DNA from: an uncultured Anaerosacchariphilus sp. | Lineage (GTDB): Bacteria > Bacillota > Clostridia > Lachnospirales > Lachnospiraceae | Direction: 5' to 3' | Assembly: GCA_934402125.1 (NCBI GenBank) | Contig: CAKRTY010000103.1 | Coordinates: 1-6,269, forward strand | Length of the DNA stretch: 6,269 bases | Shown: one piece after another, positions 1 through 5,906 of the stretch | How positions within the stretch are numbered: position 1 is the first letter of the stretch | How the letters are laid out: the number at the start of each line of letters is the position of its first letter | Position numbers and translations under genes: made by a program | The notes under the pieces: generated by a model | What the model was told of the DNA's origin: nothing | The model's database searches: none | The model's input: only the letters and a program-made list of their open reading frames with translations

Positions 1-684
1 CAGCTCTTCCTTCTTCGGAAATGCGGTAGCGTAAAGACGGGTCAGCATCTTGTTGTGCTCGTCGCCTCTCCAGTACGCGCCTGCCAGGCTCATGATCTTG
101 AAAGCCTTGCCTACGTCTTTGGTATTCTTAAGGTGCGGGCCTGCGCACAGGTCCACGAACTCACCCTGCTGATAGAAGCTGATTTCCGCATCCTCCGGAA
201 GGTCCTCGATCAGCTCTACCTTGTAGGGCTCTCCCTTTTCCTTCATAAATGCGATTGCTTCCTCGCGGGGCTTGGTAAAGCGTACAATCTCCAGATTTTC
301 CTTGATAATCTTCTTCATCTCGGCTTCGATCTTCTCAAAGTCGTCGGAAGTCAGCGGAGTCTCAAAGTCCATATCGTAGTAGAAGCCGTCTGCTACGGAG
401 GGTCCGATAGCCAGCTTTACCGTGGGGTACAGGCGCTTTACAGCCTGAGCCATCACATGGCTTGCGGTATGACGCAGAACCGGCAGGGCCTTCTCGTCCT
501 TCAGGGTCAGAATATTCAGCTCGCAGTCCTTGTCAATGACTGTTCTTAAGTCTACAACCTCGCCGTTCAGCTCGCCTGCCACGGTCATACGTGCCAGTCC
601 TTCGCTTAAGTCCTGGGCAATCTCATATACGGATTTGCTTTCTGCGTACTCCTTTACGGAGCCGTCCTTCAGTGTAATCTTCAT
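1..684 (-). CDS. thrS: Threonine--tRNA ligase, N-terminal part (cut by window edge)
   Basis: Cytoplasmic enzyme that charges tRNA-Thr with threonine using ATP. The 228 visible residues cover the TGS domain (about residues 1-62, starting MKITLKDGS) and the N2 editing domain, which hydrolyses mischarged Ser-tRNA-Thr. The editing-site residues are all present: HxxxH (H72 and H76 in RHTASHVMAQ) and C180/H184 in DLCAGPH, matching H73, H77, C182 and H186 of the E. coli enzyme. GAYWRGDEHNKML and LYATAFPKKEEL lead towards the catalytic core, which lies beyond the edge, so the gene is partial at its 3' end by window position, not broken. Two ATGs lie in tandem at 687 and 684. I chose 684 because GGAG (692-695) is 7 nt from it and only 4 nt from 687. 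The gene is preceded by its own promoter and a T-box leader. The assignment is very secure. Confidence 0.97.
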   Translation of the reverse strand, partial: MKITLKDGSVKEYAESKSVYEIAQDLSEGLARMTVAGELNGEVVDLRTVIDKDCELNILTLKDEKALPVLRHTASHVMAQAVKRLYPTVKLAIGPSVADGFYYDMDFETPLTSDDFEKIEAEMKKIIKENLEIVRFTKPREEAIAFMKEKGEPYKVELIEDLPEDAEISFYQQGEFVDLCAGPHLKNTKDVGKAFKIMSLAGAYWRGDEHNKMLTRLYATAFPKKEEL

Positions 685-690
685 CATTAC

Positions 691-697
691 TCTCCTT
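691..697 (-). promoter_or_regulatory. Ribosome binding site of thrS
   Basis: On the minus strand this reads AAGGAGA, followed by GTA and then ATGATG. Spacing from the GGAG core is 4 nt to the first ATG (687) and 7 nt to the second (684), which favours the second as the main start. It lies downstream of the T-box terminator, so it is transcribed only when transcription reads through. Confidence 0.75.
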
Positions 698-747
698 TTT
701 TCAATACCTTTTGCATGGAAACAGGTCATGTGCCATCCTATTGCGAT

Positions 748-785
748 AAAAAAGCCCCTGTCCGTCATTGATGACAGACAGGGGC
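748..785 (-). terminator. Regulated intrinsic terminator of the thrS T-box leader
   Basis: On the minus strand GCCCCTGTCTGTCAT and ATGACGGACAGGGGC form a 15-bp stem (one G-U wobble) around a two-base centre, of which a few top pairs probably open. A run of six T follows immediately (748-753). It is a textbook rho-independent terminator. Its 5' arm contains CCCTG (779-783), which can instead pair with CAGGG (823-827) at the T-box, so terminator and antiterminator are mutually exclusive. Confidence 0.93.
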
Positions 786-1103
786 GACTGGATCTGGTAT
801 GATCGCTTTCTTCGCGGTTCCACCCTGCTTTTTCTCCGTTCGGACGCAGCTTTTGCAGCTTCTTACTGCTGCCGGGCATCCTGCGGACAAAATCTCATTG
901 GACGATAACGGAGTCACCGGGCCGGATTAGGGCCGCTCAGAGCTGGTCTTCGATTCTGCTTCCTATGGGAAATGGTCTCAGCCTGTGTTGGGAACCTCCC
1001 TACACAGCCATTCCTCTCTGCACATATTTCACAGTCTACTGGTCTCTTCCATGCATTTTCTATCTTCAGTTCCGGCAAAGACCTGGTCCGGCCTCTGCGC
1101 CAT
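754..1103 (-). promoter_or_regulatory. T-box riboswitch leader, threonine-responsive
   Basis: This untranslated leader of about 350 nt senses the ratio of uncharged to charged tRNA-Thr and switches thrS transcription. The invariant T-box AGGGTGGAACCGCG is at 813-826; its UGGA would pair with a tRNA ending in UCCA. Stem I appears closed by ATGGAA (1047-1052) against TTCCCAT (965-971, one bulged C). Inside it are an AGTA motif (1037-1040) and a probable specifier codon ACC (974-976, Thr) followed by a purine, as is usual; it would be read by tRNA-Thr(GGU). A perfect 7-bp stem, CTCCGTT (907-913) with AACGGAG (834-840), fits stem III just before the antiterminator. Uncharged tRNA should stabilise the antiterminator (823-827 with 779-783) and allow readthrough. 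The class is certain from the box and terminator; the specifier position is inferred from the fold and from the identity of thrS. The 5' end is set by the promoter. Confidence 0.95.
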
Positions 1104-1109
1104 AGGCAC

Positions 1110-1137
1110 ATTATAGCATCCCGATGCTTTTTGTCAA
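1110..1137 (-). promoter_or_regulatory. Sigma-A-type promoter of thrS
   Basis: On the minus strand there is a perfect -35 TTGACA (1132-1137), a 16-bp spacer and a perfect -10 TATAAT (1110-1115). The predicted start is near 1103, which gives a T-box leader of the expected length. The spacer contains a perfect inverted repeat, AGCATC-GG-GATGCT (1115-1128), which could be an operator or chance. Such a strong promoter fits regulation mainly by downstream attenuation. Confidence 0.9.
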
Positions 1138-1220
1138 CCCTGTTTTCTCAAAAAACCGCATTTTCTTTCAACAGATCCTTCACCAGCGCAAAGGCCTCCC
1201 GGGTCATATAATTGAGCCGC

Positions 1221-1727
1221 TTACGCGTTCTTTCCGCAGCACTTTTTGTACTTCTTTCCACTTCCGCAGGGGCAGGGATCGTTGCGGCCGATCTTCGGTC
1301 CCTTTACGATGGTATTGGACTTCTTCTGCTCCAGATACAGCTCATGCAGCTTCTCCTCAGAGAAGATCTCTTTCCACTGGGGCAGCTCATAGAGCCAGTC
1401 TGCCTTTGCGTCTACCATATTCTTGTAAAGCTTCTCTTTATCAAACTTCAGGGATACGACGGTGTCCTCCTCCATCTCCTCGATGGGGTTCGGCTCTACC
1501 AGGCTGTCGTTGATACCATCCAGGAAGCCTGTCATGGTCATCACGCTCTGACCGTACTTCTCAGCCAGTTCCTTTACCGTTCCCTTTACTTCGGTATCCG
1601 GATCTGCAAGAAGCTGCTCGTAGATGCCCTTCTCAATATTGAAATAGTTCGCCCAGAATCTCTGGATGTCACCCTTATTTGCTTTCTCATCGTAGGCCAT
1701 ATCGCGCCACTGTTTCAGTAATGCCAT
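1221..1727 (-). CDS. SEC-C metal-binding motif protein
   Basis: A 168-residue soluble protein with no signal peptide or membrane segment. Residues 1-140 are an acidic, helix-rich region I cannot assign to an enzyme family (aromatic-rich stretches near RFWANYF and LYELPQW). The last 23 residues are a clear SEC-C motif, [19 protein letters not shown], with C152, C154, C163 and C164 as metal ligands. The same zinc-binding tail ends SecA, where it contacts SecB and ribosomes, and it occurs as an add-on in many bacterial proteins. The motif predicts Zn binding, but the cellular role of this protein is unknown. Start: ATG at 1727 with GGAG (1736-1739) 8 nt upstream. It has its own promoter at 1770-1798. 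I see no clear terminator before the thrS promoter about 85 nt downstream, so some readthrough into the thrS leader is possible. The domain call is sure; the function is not. Confidence 0.9.
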   Translation of the reverse strand: MALLKQWRDMAYDEKANKGDIQRFWANYFNIEKGIYEQLLADPDTEVKGTVKELAEKYGQSVMTMTGFLDGINDSLVEPNPIEEMEEDTVVSLKFDKEKLYKNMVDAKADWLYELPQWKEIFSEEKLHELYLEQKKSNTIVKGPKIGRNDPCPCGSGKKYKKCCGKNA

Positions 1728-1769
1728 AATTTAATCTCCATCCTTTGCTTAAAACATTTCTATCTTTTA

Positions 1770-1798
1770 AATATAGCAGGACAGATATTAAAAATCAA
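1770..1798 (-). promoter_or_regulatory. Promoter of the SEC-C protein gene
   Basis: On the minus strand TTGATT (1793-1798) is followed after exactly 17 bp by TATATT (1770-1775), a good sigma-A match with optimal spacing. The predicted start is near 1763, giving a 5' UTR of about 35 nt that contains the ribosome binding site. Confidence 0.75.
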
Positions 1799-1867
1799 GC
1801 TGTATTTTGTATTCCGGGCTATGTTCCGGCCCAAATCTGCCCTTTCCTTTTCCGGTCTGCAGACGAA

Positions 1868-1902
1868 ATCACCCCGAAGCGTTTTTGGCGCTTCGGGGTG
1901 AT
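1868..1902. repeat. Perfect 14-bp inverted repeat (stem-loop) without U-tract
   Basis: ATCACCCCGAAGCG (1868-1881) and CGCTTCGGGGTGAT (1889-1902) are perfect reverse complements around a 7-nt centre, tttttgg. Neither side has a proper T-run: the plus strand continues CTGCTAAAGG and the minus strand TTCGTCTGC. It is therefore not a standard intrinsic terminator, although the minus-strand TTTCGTCT might support weak termination. It lies upstream of both flanking promoters, where no neighbouring gene needs a terminator. It could be part of a small RNA, a palindromic repeat element or a relic. The function is unknown. Confidence 0.7.
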
Positions 1903-1986
1903 CTGCTAAAGGGGAGGATATAAGTAATTCGTTTCTCTTTTGTCTGATGTTAGTATATCCCTGTCCCATTCTTTTATACAAAGTAT

Positions 1987-2013
1987 TTGCGCTTTTTTCT
2001 TTTTTGTGATAAA
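1987..2013 (+). promoter_or_regulatory. Weak candidate promoter of the small membrane protein gene
   Basis: TTGCGC (1987-1992) is followed after 15 bp by GATAAA (2008-2013), which is preceded by TGT as in an extended -10 element. The match is imperfect and the spacing short. The T-rich tract between the elements makes chance matches easy. It is offered only because a plus-strand promoter should lie in this interval and nothing better is visible. Confidence 0.25.
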
Positions 2014-2085
2014 TAAAAGAGAGGGAAACTGAAAACCAGGATCCCGGAACTAAGACAGAAAGGATTCTTCTATAGAAAAGCTGCT

Positions 2086-2286
2086 ATGAAAGACAATAAA
2101 TGTAAACGGATTCTGGCCCTCATTAGCGTGGTGCTGCTGGTGGGTATGTATCTTCTGACCCTGATCTTCGCCTTCATCGACCCCACCGAAGGAAAGAACT
2201 GGCTGAAGGCTTCCATCGTATGTACTATTTTTATTCCAGTCTTCATCTATGCCTGCGTTATGCTGGCCCGGTATCTGAAGAAATAA
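2086..2286 (+). CDS. Small two-helix membrane protein of unknown function
   Basis: A 66-residue protein and the only plus-strand gene in the window. It has a short basic start (MKDNKCKR), a first hydrophobic helix at about residues 9-31, a polar turn IDPTEGKNW (31-39), a second hydrophobic helix at about 41-61, and a basic end RYLKK. The layout predicts a hairpin in the cytoplasmic membrane with both ends inside. I do not recognise a named family. Reality as a gene is supported by the coherent membrane topology and by a strong terminator starting 12 nt after the stop. The ATG at 2086 has only a weak purine tract (AGAAAAG, 2074-2080) before it; a better AAAGGA (2059-2064) is about 21 nt away. 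The frame stays open upstream to 2017 without another ATG, GTG or TTG, so the start is uncertain. Confidence 0.75.
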   Translation: MKDNKCKRILALISVVLLVGMYLLTLIFAFIDPTEGKNWLKASIVCTIFIPVFIYACVMLARYLKK

Positions 2287-2297
2287 ATCGATAAAAG

Positions 2298-2332
2298 GAA
2301 TGGTCTGCACAGATTCTCCGTGCAGACCATTC
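2298..2332. terminator. Bidirectional intrinsic terminator
   Basis: GAATGGTCTGCAC (2298-2310) and GTGCAGACCATTC (2320-2332) form a perfect 13-bp stem around a 9-nt loop. On the plus strand TTTTTATA follows and ends the small membrane protein transcript. On the minus strand CTTTTATCG follows and ends the purA-HAD transcript. The stem begins directly after the HAD stop codon, so the two converging genes share one terminator. Confidence 0.9.
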
Positions 2333-2335
2333 TTT

Positions 2336-2935
2336 TTATAACATCTGATTCAATTCTTTTTTTGCCTGTTCATAGGACACAAAACGAATTCCGTGGATTC
2401 CCAGTCTGTTTGCCGCTTTCACATTCTCCGCATTGTCGTCTATGAAAACCGCATTTTCCGGAACGATTCCATAGTGCTCAAGCAGACCGTTGAACGCTTC
2501 CGGATCCGGCTTGTTCTTATGGGTCCGATAGGAAAGATGATATCCATCCATCTGTCCTAAAAATCCCATCATGGTCTCCTCATTCTGCTCAAAGATCCGC
2601 TTCTGCCAGTTCGACAGGGCATACACCTTCAGGCCCCGGGCCTTCAGCTCCCCAATCCATGCGTTCGCATAGGGAAAGCTCCAGGTACACCGTCCCAGAT
2701 TCTCATAGACAGCCCGAATCTCCGGCTCATAATCCGGTGCGTTGGATATAAAGTCCCACAGTTCCTCTTCCTCTGTCATCAGACCCTTGTCATGCTCTTC
2801 CCAACAGGGGCTCAGAAACACTGCTTCCTCCAGCGTTCTGTACGGGATCTCATCCGGCACGATTCCATGTAGATACTGATCCCAGCTGTAATCCATCAGA
2901 ACTTTACCAATATCAAAAATAACTGTATCAATCAT
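2336..2935 (-). CDS. HAD-superfamily phosphatase, YihX-like
   Basis: A 199-residue soluble hydrolase of the haloacid dehalogenase superfamily. Motif I is VIFDIGKVLMDY with the nucleophilic D8; motif II is ALSN (S108/N109); motif III is K142 in NKPDP; motif IV is FIDDN (D166/D167), which binds Mg2+. The region between motifs I and II (about 18-85) is a helical cap as in subfamily I. The overall pattern (FDxGxV, HDKG, LSN, FIDDNAENVKAANRLGI) resembles E. coli YihX, a glucose-1-phosphate phosphatase, more than phosphoglycolate phosphatase. The usual second Asp of DxD is Gly10 here, as in YihX from memory. The substrate cannot be told from sequence. The start codon lies 8 nt after the purA stop, and its ribosome binding site (AAGG) overlaps that stop, so translation is probably coupled. 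A role in purine or sugar-phosphate housekeeping is only inferred from the neighbourhood. Confidence 0.9.
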   Translation of the reverse strand: MIDTVIFDIGKVLMDYSWDQYLHGIVPDEIPYRTLEEAVFLSPCWEEHDKGLMTEEEELWDFISNAPDYEPEIRAVYENLGRCTWSFPYANAWIGELKARGLKVYALSNWQKRIFEQNEETMMGFLGQMDGYHLSYRTHKNKPDPEAFNGLLEHYGIVPENAVFIDDNAENVKAANRLGIHGIRFVSYEQAKKELNQML

Positions 2936-2943
2936 AACGTACC

Positions 2944-4227
2944 TTATTTATTGCGGAAAATGATATCGTCACGTCCCGGTCCATTGGAAACCATGGTGAT
3001 CGGGCACTCGATATGCTTCTCGATGAACTCCACATACTTGCGGCAGTTTTCCGGCAGCTCCTCGTACTTCTTGATGCCGCGGATATCGCATTTCCAGCCC
3101 GGCAGTACCTCGTATACAGGCTTTGCCTTCTCCAGCAGATAAGTTGTCGGGAAATCTGTGGTAACCTTTCCGTCGATCTCATAGCCTACGCAGACCGGAA
3201 TCTCATCCAGGTAGCCCAGAGCGTCTATAACGGTAAACGCCACGCCGGTAGCACCCTGGATCCGGCATCCATACTTGGAAGCCACACAGTCATACCATCC
3301 CATTCTTCTGGGACGGCCTGTGGTTGCGCCGAACTCTCCGCCATCGCCGCCTCTGCGTCTCAGCTCGTCTGCCTCTTCTCCGAAAATCTCGCTGACGAAC
3401 GCGCCTGCACCTACTGCACTGGAGTATGCCTTGCTGACTACGATGATTTCCTTAATCTCATAAGGCGGAATACCTGCGCCGATGGCGCCGTATGCTGCCA
3501 GTGTGGAGGAAGAGGTAACCATCGGGTAAATGCCGTGATCCGGATCCTTCATGGAACCCAGCTGGCCCTCCAGCAGAATGTTCTTGCCCTCATGGATAGC
3601 GTCCCACAGATACTTGGACACGTCACACACGTAGGGCTCTACCATCTTCTTGTACTCCATCAGCTCCTCATAGAGTTTGTCCTCATTAAGAGCCGGCTTA
3701 TGATACAGGTTCTCCAGAAGTACATTTTTCTTCACGCATACATTGGCAATCTTCTCACGCAGATAAGCCTCGTCCGCGAACAGCTCGCTGACCTGGAAAC
3801 CGATCTTCGCATATTTATCAGAATAGAACGGAGCGATACCGGACTTGGTGGAGCCGAAGGCTTTTCCTCCCAGACGTTCCTCCTCGCACTGGTCAAACAG
3901 GATATGATAAGACATCACAATCTGCGCGCGATCGGATACGAGAATCTTCGGAGCGGGTACTCCCTTCTCCACAATACTCTGAATCTCGTTAAACAGAACC
4001 GGAATATTCAGTGCTACTCCATTTCCGATGATGCTGGTGGTGTGATTGTAAAATACACCAGACGGCAGGCTGTGCAGTGCGAACTTTCCGTAATTATTTA
4101 CGATTGTGTGGCCTGCGTTTGCACCGCCCTGAAAACGGACTATGATGTCAGACTCCTGAGCAAGCATGTCTGTGATCTTGCCCTTTCCCTCGTCACCCCA
4201 GTTAGCGCCTACGATTGCTTTTACCAT
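2944..4227 (-). CDS. purA: Adenylosuccinate synthetase, divergent type
   Basis: It catalyses IMP + Asp + GTP to adenylosuccinate, the first committed step from IMP to AMP, in the cytoplasm. Its 427 residues match the usual length (about 430). The N-terminal signature WGDEGKGKITD (10-20) has catalytic D12, and GGANAGHT has catalytic H40. ATTGRPRRMGW (301-311) is the Arg loop for IMP and GTP. Several motifs deviate from E. coli and B. subtilis PurA: GSTKSGIAP (125-133) for GTTGRGIGP, EGQLGSMKDPDHG (220-232) for EGAQGTLLDIDHG, TVID (332-335) for the guanine-recognition TKLD, and SNGPGRDD near the end. These fit a clostridial variant of the family as I remember it, so the main function is still the best call. 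Start: ATG at 4227 with GGAGGG (4237-4242) 9 nt upstream. It has its own promoter (4305-4333). The HAD gene follows on the same transcript. Confidence 0.95.
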   Translation of the reverse strand: MVKAIVGANWGDEGKGKITDMLAQESDIIVRFQGGANAGHTIVNNYGKFALHSLPSGVFYNHTTSIIGNGVALNIPVLFNEIQSIVEKGVPAPKILVSDRAQIVMSYHILFDQCEEERLGGKAFGSTKSGIAPFYSDKYAKIGFQVSELFADEAYLREKIANVCVKKNVLLENLYHKPALNEDKLYEELMEYKKMVEPYVCDVSKYLWDAIHEGKNILLEGQLGSMKDPDHGIYPMVTSSSTLAAYGAIGAGIPPYEIKEIIVVSKAYSSAVGAGAFVSEIFGEEADELRRRGGDGGEFGATTGRPRRMGWYDCVASKYGCRIQGATGVAFTVIDALGYLDEIPVCVGYEIDGKVTTDFPTTYLLEKAKPVYEVLPGWKCDIRGIKKYEELPENCRKYVEFIEKHIECPITMVSNGPGRDDIIFRNK

Positions 4228-4268
4228 AGCTTGTATCCCTCCATTAGGTTAATAACTAAAATAATAAT

Positions 4269-4303
4269 AACGTCAGCGCAGCACGACGCACTGCACCGAC
4301 GTT
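4269..4303 (-). terminator. Stem-loop at the purA transcription start, possible liv terminator
   Basis: On the minus strand AACGTCGGTGCAG (4291-4303) pairs with CTGCGCTGACGTT (4269-4281) over 13 bp including two G-U pairs, with a 9-nt loop. TTATTATTATTTTAG follows, a U-rich but A-interrupted tract. It starts 39 nt after the livF stop, so it is suitably placed as the terminator of the liv operon. It also lies directly below the purA -10 element, so the purA transcript would begin inside its 5' arm. Termination strength is uncertain because of the broken U-tract. Confidence 0.6.
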
Positions 4304-4304
4304 T

Positions 4305-4333
4305 AGTATACATGGTTTTTCCAAAAATGTAAA
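4305..4333 (-). promoter_or_regulatory. Promoter of purA-HAD
   Basis: On the minus strand TTTACA (4328-4333) is followed after 17 bp by TATACT (4305-4310), a good sigma-A-type match. Its -35 lies within 10-15 nt of the livF stop codon. The predicted start is near 4298, giving a purA leader of about 70 nt. The spacer contains TTTTTGGAAAAA (4316-4327). I see no convincing match to a known purine-repressor box. Confidence 0.8.
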
Positions 4334-4342
4334 TGGATTTTC

Positions 4343-5054
<712 letters not shown>

Positions 5055-5062
<8 letters not shown>

Positions 5063-5906
5063 CGTCCGCACCTCCCAGATATGCTTCGATTACCTTCGGA
5101 TTGTTCCGGATCTCCTCCGGCGTACCCTCCGCAATGGGCTTTCCGAAATCCAGCACATAGATACGGTCGGAAATCTCCATAACCAGATCCATATGATGCT
5201 CAATCATAAAGACCGTCAGGTTGAATTTTTTGCGGATCTCATCGATGAACTCCGTCAGCTCCAGGGTCTCCTGGGGATTCATGCCTGCCGCCGGCTCATC
5301 CAGCAAAAGAAGCTCCGGTTTGGTAGCCAGGGCCCGGGCGATCTCCAGATGGCGCTGCTTGCCGTAGGGCAGAGAGGTTGCCAGCTCGTCTCTTACGTCA
5401 GTCAGTCCCACGATTTCCAGAAGCCGCTCAGTCTCCTCCCGCATCTTGGCCTCTTCCTTTCCATTTAGACGGAAGGTAGCGGTAAAAATATTGCTGGTCC
5501 GCAGCATATGCTTGGCAATCAGAATATTATCAAATACGGTCTGGCTCTTGAACAGACGGATATTCTGGAAGGTTCTGGCAATTCCCAGACGGGTAATCTT
5601 ATCCGGCGTGGGTGCCAGCACATGCTGTCCCTCATACATGACCGGATTTTCTCCCCGGTACAGCTTCTTCATTTTCCCCTGCGGGTGATTCTGTACGATT
5701 TTATTTCCTTTATAATAGATAGCGCCGTTACTGGGGGCGTACACGCCTGTGATCACGTTGAAGGCTGTAGTCTTACCGGCTCCGTTGGGGCCGATGAGGG
5801 ATACAATCTCCCCTCTGTTGACCTCCAGGTTCATATTGTCTACCGCAATGACGCCGCCAAACTGCATGGTGACATTTTCTACTTTCAGAACATTTTCTGT
5901 ATTCAT
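5055..5906 (-). CDS. livG: Branched-chain amino acid ABC transporter ATP-binding protein LivG
   Basis: Second cytoplasmic ATPase of the liv importer, expected to pair with LivF. Walker A is GPNGAGKT (39-46), the Q-loop is RTFQN with Q114, the signature is LPYGKQ (179-184), Walker B is LLLLDEP (199-205), and the H-loop is IEHHMD (H237). The closing GTPEEIRNNPKVIEAYLGG is typical of LivG. At 283 residues it is nearly 30 longer than E. coli LivG (255). The extra length is an insert at about residues 71-101, rich in charged residues, between the beta-subdomain and the Q-loop; it contains QGKMKKLYRGENPVMY. Start: ATG at 5906 with AAGGAGG about 9 nt upstream. The ATGA overlap with livM (5903-5906) and the 8-nt overlap with livF indicate translational coupling. 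Confidence 0.95.
5071..5076 (-). promoter_or_regulatory. Ribosome binding site that fixes the livF start
   Basis: On the minus strand this is GGGAGG, 8 nt before the ATG at 5062. It lies inside the end of livG. The in-frame GTG at 5071-5069 shares its last G-side bases with this site, so it cannot be the main start. Confidence 0.8.

Larger units (their letters stand above)
1728..2085. other. Intergenic region between divergent genes
   Basis: This 358-bp stretch separates the minus-strand SEC-C gene from the plus-strand small membrane protein gene. It holds the SEC-C promoter (1770-1798), a 10-bp palindrome GTCTGCAGAC (1855-1864), a perfect 14-bp stem-loop (1868-1902), a 7-bp inverted pair GGATATA (1916-1922) and TATATCC (1954-1960), and an A/T-rich tract (about 1985-2020) likely to contain the promoter of the plus-strand gene. 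The open frame on the minus strand from 1981 to 1760 runs through the stem-loop and the promoter, and I do not regard it as a gene. Confidence 0.7.

Noticed and set aside
55..549. Plus-strand open frame antisense to thrS
   Set aside because: The minus strand encodes ThrRS without interruption, with all editing-site residues. The antisense product resembles nothing.
914..1211. Short frames on both strands within the thrS leader
   Set aside because: The region is accounted for by T-box structure, and the frames cut across its paired elements.
1212..1721. Plus-strand open frame antisense to the SEC-C gene
   Set aside because: It lies entirely opposite a gene with an unmistakable motif and a proper start, and the Leu-rich product is the usual antisense artefact.
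1760..1981. A 73-codon minus-strand frame in the intergenic region
   Set aside because: It runs through the perfect stem-loop and the SEC-C promoter, has no ribosome binding site, and its product shows no domain or topology.
2050..2310. An 86-codon minus-strand frame opposite the small membrane protein
   Set aside because: It includes half of the bidirectional terminator, and the plus-strand frame has the coherent membrane topology.
4228..4304. Purine riboswitch or PurR box in the purA leader
   Set aside because: The leader is too short for a purine aptamer, which also needs a three-way junction not seen here, and no convincing PurR-type repeat was found.
3013..4332. A 439-codon open frame on the plus strand, antisense to purA
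   Set aside because: It mirrors purA in full, has no ribosome binding site or family motifs, and also runs over the purA promoter. It is a composition effect of the real gene.
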